A stretch of DNA of 40,679 nucleotides, from positions 1-40,679 of the forward strand of contig JAFYVL010000069.1 of assembly GCA_017549125.1 (NCBI GenBank). The letters run 5' to 3'. Shown here in pieces: positions 25,614 to 36,900 of this stretch. Origin of the DNA: Oscillospiraceae bacterium (GTDB lineage: Bacteria; Bacillota; Clostridia; Oscillospirales; Oscillospiraceae). A model generated the notes under the pieces. It did not search any database and was not told the DNA's origin. It saw only the letters and a program-made list of their open reading frames with translations. A program made the translations under genes and the position numbers. Position 1 is the stretch's first letter. Each line of letters begins with the position of its first letter.

Positions 25614-26461
25614 TTTTGAGATTTATGCAACTTTCGATACTGCGAAGGTGTCATGTTGTAATGTTTTAGGAAAATGTGATTAAAAGAACGCAAGGATGCA
25701 AAACCGGATTGGCTGGCAATATCAATGATGCTGGTGCTGCTTCGTTCCAGTAGCTTCACCGCATCATTCAGCCGCAGACCGTTGATGTAGCTGGGGAAGC
25801 TGATGCCCAGGGTTCTGCCGAATAGATGGCTGATATGGCTTTCGCTGATGCGCAAAGCCATAGCGATCTGACTGAGGGAGATAGGTTCTCTGTAGTGCTC
25901 CATGCAGTACATAAGGATCTTCTGTTCTGTACGCAGCTTATGTTTGACGCTTTCCAGGGTCATATCATTGACAATCAAGGAGATGGCGCTGGAAAGAAGG
26001 AGAACAAAATCCTTTGGCGGGAGCTGATCCCGGTTGTCATATGCGTACTGAACCAGATCCCAAACGATCTGCTTCTGCTCCACACCGTGCCAAATCGGGT
26101 ACAGCGGCATGGTATTGACCAGTTGTGCCGCGGTGCCGGATAACAGGGTAGGATCAATGATCAGCAGCAAGGTCTGACAGCTATACATAGGACTTTTGTA
26201 GGTATGGATCGTACCTGCGGTGGCAATAAATGCGCTGCCTGCGGTTACGGTGTACTCCTGTCCGTTGTAGCTGGTCCAGAAGCTGCCCTCCATCACAAAG
26301 ATCACTTCCAGCTCATCATGAAAGTGGGGCGGATAGTTGTGTTCGACACATTTGCGGAATTTAATTCCCTGGTGAACTTCTTTTACAATATTTTCCGTGC
26401 GTAGCTCCAATTCTGCAGAAAATTGCTGGTTTACTGCGTTTCTTTGCGAGAATTGTAGCAT
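25586..26461 (-). CDS. AraC-family regulator 1 (cupin sensor plus AraC DNA-binding domain)
   Basis: About 291 residues from the ATG at 26461. An N-terminal cupin carries the motif NYPPHFHDELEVIFVMEG and a second half around AGTIHTY; the C-terminal two helix-turn-helix units run from about LRTEQKILMY (ISLSQIAMALRISESHISHLF, then DIASQSGFASLRSFNHIF) to PSQYRKLHK. Such proteins sense a sugar and activate carbohydrate genes. The start is uncertain: neither this ATG nor one at 26617 has a ribosome-binding site, and a promoter read at 26480-26452 would begin transcription inside the first codons. A TTG at 26410 is an alternative. It sits between the two glycan operons and overlaps shared element B. 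Confidence 0.88.
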   Translation of the reverse strand: MLQFSQRNAVNQQFSAELELRTENIVKEVHQGIKFRKCVEHNYPPHFHDELEVIFVMEGSFWTSYNGQEYTVTAGSAFIATAGTIHTYKSPMYSCQTLLLIIDPTLLSGTAAQLVNTMPLYPIWHGVEQKQIVWDLVQYAYDNRDQLPPKDFVLLLSSAISLIVNDMTLESVKHKLRTEQKILMYCMEHYREPISLSQIAMALRISESHISHLFGRTLGISFPSYINGLRLNDAVKLLERSSTSIIDIASQSGFASLRSFNHIFLKHYNMTPSQYRKLHKSQNHESKKLSK

Positions 26462-26480
26462 AAAATGCGATATAATGCAA
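26413..26480. promoter_or_regulatory. Shared element B at the 5' end of AraC gene 1
   Basis: The plus strand from CAGAAAATTGCTGG onward matches 13490-13556: TTGCTGGTTTA, TGCGT, TTTGCGAGAA, TTG and ATAAAATGC are all kept, with only scattered changes and one 1-bp gap. Here it lies over the promoter and first codons of the regulator gene and in the opposite direction to it, the layout of an autoregulatory operator. Confidence 0.6.
26452..26480 (-). promoter_or_regulatory. Promoter of AraC gene 1
   Basis: On the minus strand TTGCAT (26480-26475), 17-bp spacer, TACAAT (26457-26452), with an extended -10 TGC. It overlaps shared element B, so a protein bound to B would block it. Confidence 0.55.
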
Positions 26481-26525
26481 GTGTTAAACTGGCGAGGGTA
26501 GTGGCCTTTCGGTATTTTTGCATGG

Positions 26526-26759
26526 CGTAATATGACTTGGATTTCCCTAAATAGATCGTAAAATGACCGAAAATGCAAATCTAAGGCCGCCTTGATGGAT
26601 AATTTATGGGGAAACATTCACTAATTGCGTGTATTATCGAGTCAAAAAAGGTTTAATATTTGCACAAAATGACCATGAAAATCGCTGAAAATTTTATGTG
26701 AAATTTGCAATAATTTTTAGCAAATATCGTAAAATGACCAAAAGTAGTCGTAAAATGAC
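26526..26759 (+). promoter_or_regulatory. Cluster of CGTAAAATGAC repeats (candidate AraC half-sites)
   Basis: CGTAAAATGAC occurs exactly at 26557-26567, 26728-26738 and 26749-26759; near-copies are CGTAATATGAC (26526-26536) and ACAAAATGACC (26664-26674). All face the same way. Spacings of 31 bp (first two) and 21 bp (last two) are whole turns of the helix. The last copy abuts the -35 of the promoter at 26760. The gap 26481-26900 holds no gene. Confidence 0.6.
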
Positions 26760-26788
26760 TTGAATTGCATCGGTCTTTGTCCTATAAT
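26760..26788 (+). promoter_or_regulatory. Consensus promoter with no gene directly downstream
   Basis: TTGAAT (26760-26765), 17-bp spacer, TATAAT (26783-26788). Transcription would start near 26795 and run into the 3' end of the minus-strand AraC gene 2. Only a 13-codon frame without a ribosome-binding site (from 26807) lies before it. Confidence 0.55.
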
Positions 26789-26864
26789 GATGATACAATA
26801 TATTGGATGGATATCATAGCACATTTTATGACTAGCCATATGCCGTGATAGGGCATTATGCTGC

Positions 26865-26895
26865 AAAAAAGAGGAAGAGTCAACGACTCTCCCTC
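26865..26895 (-). terminator. Intrinsic terminator of AraC gene 2
   Basis: On the minus strand GAGGGAGAGTC pairs with GACTCTTCCTC around GTT (one mismatch) and is followed by TTTTTT, 6 bp after the stop codon. On the plus strand there is no T tract, so a plus-strand transcript would not stop here. Confidence 0.85.
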
Positions 26896-26901
26896 AAGAT
26901 A

Positions 26902-27693
26902 TTAAGCATTTGTGCGAGGTGGTTCCGATGCCTTATCCTTTCGATAGTGGCTGGGGGATATGCCAAACTGCTTCAAAAATGCCCGGTTAAAGGTGCGGAT
27001 GGAATTAAATCCGCAGGCAGTACATATGTCGGAAATGCTGATTTTCGGATCGCGGAGCAATCGAATGGCTTCGTTGGTGCGCAGAGCATTGATGTAATCC
27101 GGGAAGCTTTGATGCAGGCGATAAGTGAATAAGTGGCTGACATGTCCCTCGCTCAGTGAAAGCGCCGCAGCCAGACTCCCAACGGAAATAGGCTCCTGGT
27201 AATGCTTTTGACAGTATTCTAAAAGCCGCTGCAGAGATGTTCCCTGGTGCGTGGGTTTTGTAAAAGAATAACATTTGAGAATCTCATTGATGATTCCGCA
27301 CACCATGATGAAGGTGGATTTTTCATCCACATGATCCCGATTGGCCAGAATGGTCTGCGCTAAGGACCAAATGGGATGATCCATCTCCGGGTTGCGCCAT
27401 ACAGGATCAGAAGGATGCAAATCACTGGAGTATGGCACAAGATCCGCTATGCGATTCATTTCCACAAACAGGGCGATGGCCCTGAAATCCTCGGTGCGGT
27501 TGTCATAGGAATGAATCACCCGAGGGGGAACGAAAAGCACACTACCTGTGGGCTGATCGTGGTAAACACCATTATAGCAAACACGACCGGAACCCTGCAG
27601 AATCAGCATGACCTCCACAGCATCGTGGAAATGGGGGTCACAAGTGCCTGTAGGGATCGGGATAATGGTTGGTAAGATATATTCTTTTAACAT
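26902..27693 (-). CDS. AraC-family regulator 2 (cupin sensor plus AraC DNA-binding domain)
   Basis: 263 residues from the ATG at 27693, which has GGAGG 7-8 nt upstream; 18 further in-frame codons reach into the promoter and are unlikely to be used. An N-terminal cupin (DPHFHDAVEVMLILQG, PPRVIHSYD) is followed by two helix-turn-helix units (ISVGSLAAALSLSEGHVSHLF, split near residues 180-200, then DICTACGFNSIRTFNRAF) ending at PSHYRKD. It is a paralogue of AraC gene 1, with the same domain order. It is divergent from the 3030-residue protein gene and so likely controls that second operon. Confidence 0.92.
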   Translation of the reverse strand: MLKEYILPTIIPIPTGTCDPHFHDAVEVMLILQGSGRVCYNGVYHDQPTGSVLFVPPRVIHSYDNRTEDFRAIALFVEMNRIADLVPYSSDLHPSDPVWRNPEMDHPIWSLAQTILANRDHVDEKSTFIMVCGIINEILKCYSFTKPTHQGTSLQRLLEYCQKHYQEPISVGSLAAALSLSEGHVSHLFTYRLHQSFPDYINALRTNEAIRLLRDPKISISDICTACGFNSIRTFNRAFLKQFGISPSHYRKDKASEPPRTNA

Positions 27694-27718
27694 CGCGCCA
27701 CCTCCGTTCGTTTTATCT

Positions 27719-27747
27719 ATTATAGTAGCTCTTTTGCGCAAAGGCAA
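27719..27747 (-). promoter_or_regulatory. Promoter of AraC gene 2
   Basis: On the minus strand TTGCCT (27747-27742), 17-bp spacer, TATAAT (27724-27719). It gives a leader of about 20 nt carrying the GGAGG. Upstream at 27753-27769 TTGCTG and TGCG recall shared elements A and B, but weakly. Confidence 0.75.
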
Positions 27748-27841
27748 CTATTTTGCTGTTACAAATGCGCAGTTGATGAAATTTTTGGGAAAAAGAGCGC
27801 GTTTGTGGAAGTTTGATAGAGCAAACCGCTAAAATATATTT

Positions 27842-27877
27842 TTGTATCATGTGATCAATTCCAGATAATATATCTGG
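27842..27877 (+). promoter_or_regulatory. Promoter and overlapping palindrome before the giant gene
   Basis: TTGTAT (27842-27847), 16-bp spacer, GATAAT (27864-27869). The perfect palindrome CCAGATA-ATA-TATCTGG (27861-27877) covers the -10. This could be a repressor site or a start-proximal RNA hairpin. The ribosome-binding site AAGGAGG lies at 27887-27893. Confidence 0.55.
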
Positions 27878-27901
27878 GGTGAAAATAAGGAGGAAAACAA
27901 T

Positions 27902-30900
27902 ATGCAAAAGAACCTATGCAAAGTTTTGTCTTGTTTCTTGGCAATTATTATGGTTTTGGGCATGATCCCCACCACCGTTTTTGCGAATGAAGCACAGGCA
28001 GCAAGCAATTCTGACTTGCCCACCGTCATGGAGGGTCTTAGTATTGCGTACCCCTACAATACAGAAATGGTTCAGCAGACAGGCAATGTCCCTGACCGTT
28101 TCGACGCACTTACCTTCGAAAGCGCAAGAAACGAAACAGAGTCTGCGCAGTTGATCCTGACTCCCAATTTTGATGTGACCTCTTTCGAGCTGACCATGAA
28201 TGGTCTGCAAAACGAAAAGGGCAACATCATTCCCGGTTGGGCATTTGAGGTCTATACCCAGCACTATGTGTCCATCAGTGGCGCAGGCAATGCTCCCTAC
28301 TGGACAAAGGACAGCTGGCTTAGCGGCACTTATATGTTCAAGCCTCGTGGTGGTAAGACCGCTGCCAGCGGTGTTTACCCCGATGCCCTGATCCCTATGG
28401 ATGCCGCGATCGCTGCCGGTGAGAACAAGATTTCCGCAGGCAAGAACGGTGGTCTGTGGGTCAACCTGAATGTACAGGACGCAGCCCCCGGTACTTACAC
28501 GGGCTTTGCAACCCTGACCGTCAATGGTACTGCTATGCAGATTCCTGTATCTGTCCGCATTTATGATGTGGCAGTGCCGGAAGAAGTCCATATGGAGTCC
28601 TGCTTCCCCATTTGGTGGGATCAGCTGCAGGCAGGCGAGGGCTATATTGACAGAAACCTGGCAGATGCTTATTTTGACTACATTGTCAGCAAGCGTCTGA
28701 GCCCCATGGATGCCTGGAATATTTCCAGATGGGATGACTCTCTGGCAGATTACGCAGCCAGCTACCTGGCAGTATCTCCTGAAATTTCTTCCTATAATAT
28801 TCCTTTTACCAGAAATTCTGATGGCACCGTGGATACCGCAGCCATGAAGGCTACGCTGACCGCTCTGATCAATAAGAACCTGGAACTGGCAGCAGCTGGC
28901 AGCAATGTGGATCTGTTCAAGAAGGCATATTACTATCTGTACGACGAACCCGAAACCAACGCAGAATATAAGGCAGCCAACGAAATGACTGCCCAGATGG
29001 ATGCAGTTAAGAATGAGCTGGCTCCTATGCTGGATGCATATCCTGAGCTGAAGGCAAGCTTCCTGGGCATTAAGAATCTGGTAACAGCCCAGCATCCCAA
29101 CGATTCTACTTACGACAAGATGTGGCAGGATGTTGGTAATACTGTGCTGACCGGCAGTGCATTCTACTGCCCTCAGTATCAGTACCTGAACACCGAAGCC
29201 CAGCGTGCTCTGTATGCCAATGAGGAGAAGCTGTGGTGGTATGGCTGCTGCTTCCCCACAGAACCCTTTGCTACCTATCAGATCAACAGCCCCCTGATTG
29301 CCTCCCGTGCAAATGGCTGGATGATGTATGATTATGGCATTGATGGCATGTTGTACTCCAGCGTCAACTACTGGGGCACATACAACAATGACGGCTCCAT
29401 TACCCAGCTGAGCTATTGGACTGGTTACAACAATAACGGTACTCCCGGTGACGGTATGCTGGTCTATCCCGGTTCTGCCTATGGTGTCTATGGTCCCATT
29501 GGTACTGTCCGCTTGGAGAACATCCGTGAGTCCAACGAAGAGTATGAGTACCTGTGGCTGCTGGAAAATGCATTCGGCATTTCTGATATTTCTACCTATA
29601 CCAAGGGCCTGTATGAAGGCGTGATCGTGACCGGCGTTTACGACGGTCAGACCATCGACCCCGATGGCGACGGCAACACCGATGCTGTGAGCATCTATTA
29701 TAACAGCCGTAAGGCATTGCTTGCCAAGCTGGAGCAGCTGAATGTTGCCGCCAACGGCGCAACTGAGATTCAGCCCGGCCAGGAAGGCTTCGTCCGTGGC
29801 GAGGCATTTACTGCCGGTGTGAACTTCCAGAAGGATCTGGATCAGACCAAGACCGCTGCCGGTTTGAGCCTGGAGTACAAGATCACCGATGGCGAGAAGA
29901 TTGGCGTTGCTCTGCTGTCTGACTGGTCTAACTTCTATGGTTACTATAATCTGTATGCCGATGGCATCAAGAATGAGTATGAGGGCGTGTATGTTCAGCA
30001 GCTGGACGACGGCTATGTCCGTGTGATCTTTGATCTGTCTAAGTTGAATGTTACCAACGGCGCTCCCACTCCTAACATTGATCTGCTCTTTGTCCGTGGC
30101 GCAAATACCTCTGCCAGCGGTTATTTCGACAAGATCCAGCTGCTGGATGAGATCCCCGAGATCGAGACTCCCGTAACCTATCGCGGTGAGGAAATCGTGG
30201 TTGGTCAGAAGCAGTCTATTTACTTCCCGGAAGCAGCTGCTTATGATGTGGTTACCTTCGATATGATCGTACCTGCCGCAGGCGGCGAAAATGAGATCGG
30301 CTTCTGCCTGTATCAGGATGGTAGTAACTATTTGGGTTACTTCTATCTGGAAAAGACCGGTCTGGAAAATAACTATTCCGGTGTTTCTGCAGAGCAGTTG
30401 GATGACGGCTACTGGCGTGTAACTCTGGATGTGGATCAGATCACCGATTCTGCAAGAGTTCACGGCGCTCCCGAGATCTTCGACAGAATTTATATCCGCA
30501 ATCATACCACCGGTGGCTACATTGATAATGTGCAGTGCATCATCGAAGAGCCTGTACAGCCCGAAGCACCCAAGCAGGAGTTTGAAGGCGGCGAGTTTGT
30601 TGCCGGCAGCGGTATTACCGTTAGCATGGATAATGCCCAGGCAGTTACCAAGCTGAGCTTCGATTACAAGCTGACCTCTGAAGGCCACATGAACGTGGCT
30701 CTGCTGCCCGACTGGTCCAGCTACTATGGCTACTTTAAACTGGATGCCAATGGCGAATGTGGCGATTATAAGGGCGTGACCACCCAGAAGATCGAAAACG
30801 GCTATATCCGTGTCTATATCGATCTGGCTGATGTGAACTACATTGCCGGCACTCCTTCTGATGTGATCACCATGATCTATGTCCGTGGCAACTACACCAC

Positions 30901-33900
30901 CGCCAACGGCGAGATCACCAATATCCGTCTGAATGAGAGCGCATATACACCTTATCGTGGCAAGGCATTGACCCCCGGTGTGAACCAGCAGATCGATCTG
31001 GATGCAACCGAGGAAATTGCGACCCTCAGCTTTGACTATAAGATCGTCGGCAGCGGCCATATGCAGATTGCATTGTTGCCCAACTGGAGTGCTTATTTCG
31101 GCTATTTCAAGCTGGATGCCAATGGTGAAGTGGGCGACTATGTGGGTGTGACCACAGAAAAACTGGAAGACGGTTATATCCGCGTTGCTATGAATCTGAA
31201 TGATGTGACTGCTATGGCAGGCACTCCCTCCACTATCATTGACTTCCTGTACATCCGTGGCGATTGGACTACCGCCAATGGCTACATTGACAATGTGCAG
31301 TATACTTTAAAGAAGGACATGCCTCGCGGTCAGTTCTTCGAGGCTGGCAAGCAGACCCAGATCATGATCAATGCCACCGAGGAAGTCAGCCAGATCTCCT
31401 TTGATTACAAGCTGATCGAGGGCAAAAAGTTTGATCTGGCATTGCTGCCTGATTGGAGCAGCTACTTCGGTTACTTCGGCTTTATGGCTGAAGGCACTGA
31501 GGGTATCTATAACGGTGTGACCACCGAGACTCTGGAAGACAGCTATATTCATGTTACCATCGATCTGGATCAGCTGACTCAGATGGCAGGCACTCCCTCC
31601 AAGGTAATCTCTTTCCTGTACCTGCGTACGGATTGGGGCAATGGTGCAGGCTATATTGACAATGTGCAGTATACCGTCAATACCCATACCCATAATCACA
31701 ATGCAGTTGTGACCGCACCTACCTGCACCGCAGGCGGCTACACCACTTACACCTGTGATTGTGGCGATACCTATACTGGCGATGCTACCGAGGCTTTGGG
31801 CCATAACTATGAATCTGTTGTGACCGCACCCACCATGTCCGCTCAGGGCTACACCACCCATACCTGCGCAAATTGTGGTGACAGCTATGTGGACAGCTAT
31901 ACAGACTTTGTGCTGGAAGGCTACCTGGTTCTGACCGAGAATATGGAAGTGAACCTGACCTTGAACCAGGATCTGTATGTGGATCTGAACGGTCACACCA
32001 TGTCCGGTGTCCTCAATACCAATGGCTTCAAGGTCTACGGTATGGATGCTGCTACCAACAATTATACCTGTGAGACTTTGGGTTACTTCTCCTGCGTGGA
32101 TGCCCAGGGCAACGCAATCGTTCCCGAGAGCGATGTTAAGACCGATCTGAGCGGTAGCGTCATGCGTTATGTGACCATCGCAACTGAGAGTGGTTATACC
32201 TTCCACCGTTTCTATGTAGGCATTACCAAGCAGAGCCTGGCACCCCAGGTAACCGGTGTTGGCTATAAGGCTGAGTTCTATGCGGATGAGATGGTTCAGG
32301 CGCAGGTAGGCGGCATTGGCTATAACCTGTGGCTGGAAGGCGGTAAGGCTATCAGCCGTGACCATGCATTCCAGAATTATCTGACCCTGCGTGTTAAGAA
32401 TTTTGATGCTGTCAACTATGGCGAAACCAATCTGTACGCAAACGTATGGATGACCATTGGTGATGTGACCATTAACAGCAGCGAGTATAGTCTGACTCTG
32501 CGTCAGATGGTTGAGGCTGTGAATGCTGACGTGAGCGCATACTCCGAAGAGCAGCTGCAGGCTGCTCGGGATATGATCGAGCGCAATCCTGTCATGCAGA
32601 ATTGGCAAGTTGAGAATCTGTACCAGAAGGAAGTCGTCCGTGGTCAGGAAATTGCTCCTTCCACAGATCTGACCCTGCCTCTGAACTGCTCTGAGGAATT
32701 GGAGTCCGTAAGCTTCGATTATAAGGTTACCAGTGGTAGCTTTAACATCGCCCTGCTCCCCGATTGGAGCAACTACTTCGGTTATTTTGCATTTGATGCC
32801 GCGGGTATGGTTGACAACTACGACGGCGTAACCGTGGAAACCCTGGATGACGGCTATATCCGTGCTACCTTCGACCTGTCTGCTTTGACCAAGTACACCG
32901 GTACACCCGGTGCGGTACTGGATTGTCTGTACGTCCGCGGCGATTGGAGCGATGCAACCGGCTACATTGACAATGTTCAGTTTGTTGTGGCCGAGGTTCC
33001 CGAGACACCTGAGGTCAATCGTGGCGAAAAGATTGAACCCGGCGTAAATATGACACCTTTGTCCAATACCACTGCAGAACTGGAATCTGTAAGTTTTGAG
33101 TATAAGGTTATCAGTGGCCGCTTCAATATTGCCCTGATGTCCGATTGGCAAAACTTCTACGGCTACTTTGCATTTAACGCAGAAGGTAATGTGGATTCCT
33201 ACGATGGCGTGACTGTTGAACCTCTGGAGGATGGCTATATCCGTGTTACCTTCGATATGGCTGCCCTGACCAAGTACACCAACACCCCCACTGCAGTACT
33301 GGAATTCCTGTATATCCGTGGCGACTGGAGTGATGCCACCGGCTATATTGACAACATCCAGTTTGTGGCAAAGGATCAGCCTGAAACCAGCTACCGTGGT
33401 CAGAAGATCACAGTGGGAGAATCCTTGTCCATTATGGCAGACCAGCCTGACAACTACAGCCAGGTCGTTATGGACATCATCGTTCCTGCTGTAGGTGGCG
33501 AGAATGAGATCGGCATTGCTTTGTTGGATGCGGATTGGGAATACTACGGTTATTTCTATCTGGAAAATACCGGTCTGGAGAGCAACTATGCCGGTGTCAG
33601 CGCAGAGCAGCTGGAGGACGGCTACTGGCGTGTGACAATTGACATTGCCAATATTACCGATAGCTCCAGAATCCATGGCGATGTGGGTGATATTGAGCGT
33701 GTTTATATCAATAACCACACCACCGATGGCTATATTGACAATGTAGAATTTATTAAAGAAGAGATTTCTGTTGATATTGAAGCCCGTGGTCGCAAGATCA
33801 CTTCCGGCGAGGGTCTGACCTGGGATATGGGTGCAGGCACTTTCTCCACCGTGACTATGGAATATGCCATCACCAACGGTGGCACATTCTCCCTGGCGGT

Positions 33901-36900
33901 TTGTGGCAGCTGGAGCGACTTCTACGGCTACTATAGCTTTGATGCAAACGGTACTGTGGGCAGCTATGCCGGTATCAGCACCGAGAAGCTGGAAGATGGT
34001 TATGTCCGTGTGACCTTTGATGTGGCTGCGCTGAATGTTACCGCCGGCGCACCCACTCGTGATCTGAAGTTCCTGTATATTTCCGGCAGCAAGAATACAG
34101 CAAACGGCTATATCGACAAGGTTTCCGTAGTGGATTACCGGGAAGAGGTGATCCGTGGTGAAGCCTTCACCTCTGGTACGAACTGGAGCATGTTCGTAGA
34201 CGAAACTACCTACGGTGCAGTGACCTTCGATTATAAGATCACCGATGATGGCAAGATCGCAGTTGCACTGCTGGATACCGCATTTTCTAAGTACTACGGC
34301 TATTTCGAGTTCGATAAGAACGGTGCTACCAGAACCTATAACGGTGTGACCACCACAAAGCGTTCTGACGGCTATATCTATGTTACCTTTGATGTAGACG
34401 CTCTGACTAACATCAGTAGCAGCGGTGAGCCTGAGGCTCTGGGTGCGATCCGTATCCGTGGCAGCGCAAGCACCGCTAACGGCTATATCGACAGTGTACA
34501 GTTTAAGGAAAGTCTGAATCCCACCGGTGTTCGCTTTGGTGTGCTCAGCGACGTGCACCTGGGCAACGACGACACCTACTGGGCATCCAATCATTTGAAG
34601 AATGCTCTGACCATCTATAAGAACCGTGGTGTCGATGCGATTGTCATGACCGGTGACCTGCAGAACCACTACAAAGATCCCTATACTGTAGAAGATTGCA
34701 AGGCTTGGATTGAGAATCTGGCCGATGTATGGTTTGAGGTATTCCCCGATGGTATCAACGATCTGACCGGTGAGCCTGTAGAGCCTATTTTGATCTACGG
34801 CAACCACGATCAGCTGCTGGTGGCCGAGGAATATTGGCCTGAGCGCTTCGGTGAGTATACCGATGCCTATCTGAAGGAAGTCAACGGCTACTACTTCGTT
34901 GGTGCTATGTACCAGCGTGAGAGTGCTGCAGCTACTCTGGTGGACTATGCCGAGGAAAACAGCAATGGCTATCCCTTCTTCTATATGCAGCATTGCCCCA
35001 TGATCGACATCCTCTATGGTGAAGATCTGGATGCAACCGACTTTGAAACCGGTATGACCATGCGTGATGACCTGTGGAATGTTTCCAATGCCATTACCTT
35101 CTCCGGTCACACCCATTTGCCCGCTACCGACGAGCGTAGCATCTATCAGCCTTCCGACGCTGATGATGCACAGTTTACCGCAATTCAAGTGCCTTCTTTG
35201 AACTATGCAAGATTGTCTGATCTGGGCTATGATGTTCCCGGTGATGCATCTGCTTCCAAGCAGGGTCTGTATGTGGTAGTAGAAGGCTCTGAAGTGAATG
35301 TCAGCCGCTTGAGCTTTGCTGACAGCAACTATCCCGAAGGCGAGTCCATCGGTGCTGATTGGGTCTTTGACGCAGCAGATCCCGAGGATAAGCCCTATGG
35401 TTATGAGACCCGCGCCAATGCAACCAATAAGCCCGAGTTTGCAGCCGATGCCAAGATCGAGGTTCTGTCCAACAGCGGCGACTCCGTGGCATTCCAGTTC
35501 CCGGCCGCTACTGTGACTGCGCCTGAGGGCTTTAGCGATCAGATCCAGTCCTACTACATTGAAACTGTCAATGTGGCAACCGGTGAGACCGTGAACACTC
35601 AGTCCTTCGTGACCAATTACTTTATGGATGCCAAGGAAGCAAACTTTGCCGGTCCTTACAACATAACTGTAAACGGCCTGGCAGAGGAGACCACCTATGA
35701 GATTCGTGTGTATGCCAAGGAATACTACCAGGTATCCAGCGAACCTCTGACCCTGCAGATCATCACGACGAAGAGCGTTGTTCGTGGTACTGCCTTGGTA
35801 GCAGGCGAGAGCCTTCAGATTGCAACCAACACCACAGAAAAGCTGGCTGCTATCAGCTTCGACTATAAGATCGTGTCCGGTGAACGGTTCAATGTGGCTC
35901 TCATTACCCACGATTGGAGCAACTACTTCGGCTACATTCCTTGCTACGCTTCCGGTTATCGGGGTAGTGATCCCGGTGTCAGCTACGAGATTCTGGCAGA
36001 CGGTTATGTTCGTGTGACTCTGGATCTGGACAAGCTGACGACCTGCGCTGGCGAACCTTCCAATGTGGTGGAGCTTCTCTATATCCGTGGCAGCTGGAGC
36101 GATGCCAACGGCTATATCGATAACATCCAGTATGTTGTCGCAGAGGACGAACCCGAAGTTCCCACCGAGCCCGAGCCCACCGAGCCCGAACCTACCGAGC
36201 CCGAAGTGACCGAGCCCACCGAGCCTGAGGTGACCGAACCTGTGATCCGTGGCAAGGCATTTGATGCCGGCGCTAACAGCTATCTGTACACAGATTGTAC
36301 CGATAATATGACCCAGTTTAGCTTCGAGTACAAAGTCACCAATGATGGTGCGATGGATGTATTGATCGGTAACGATAACGGCCAGTATGGCAACTTCTAT
36401 CTGAATGCCAACGGCACAGTTATCAGCCTGTCTGACACCACTGCCAAGAACTATGCCGGTGTGACTACCGAGGTTCTGGCTGATGGCTACATTCGTGTGA
36501 CCTTCCAGCTGGATGAACTGACCACTGTATACAGAGGTACTCCCGGTTCTGTGATCAGCTATATCCGCATTCGTGCTACCACTACCGCATCCGGTTATGT
36601 GGACAATGTTCAGTGGGATGCAGCTCAGACCGATGTGATCCGCGGTGAAGCTTTCACCGCCGGCAGCAGTAAGCGCATTGCCTTTACCGAGGGCGTTTAC
36701 AGCACCGTTACCTTCGACTACAAGATCACCGAGGGTACAGAGATGCAGTTTGCTGTTCTGCAGGATTCCGCAGGCTCTGCCTACTATGGCCGATTCACCC
36801 TCATTGCTACCGGTGAGAAGACAGACTATGCCGGCGTTGAGGTACAGGCTCTGTCCGATGGCTATTATCGTGTGACCATTAACATTGCTGAGGTTACCGT

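Noticed and set aside
26807-26848. A 13-codon frame downstream of the orphan promoter at 26760
   Set aside because: No ribosome-binding site and no recognisable product; too short to claim as a peptide gene.
27753-27769. A third copy of the shared AraC element before AraC gene 2
   Set aside because: Only TTGCTG and TGCG match, at a different spacing; this could be chance in an AT-rich gap.
31307-35911. A 1534-codon open frame on the minus strand (and similar ones at 27914-31060, 4239-6395, 13775-15787, 15911-17530)
   Set aside because: These lie wholly inside the giant plus-strand genes. They lack ribosome-binding sites and have low-complexity, Ile/His/Gly-rich translations; they arise because the real genes avoid codons that read as stops on the other strand.
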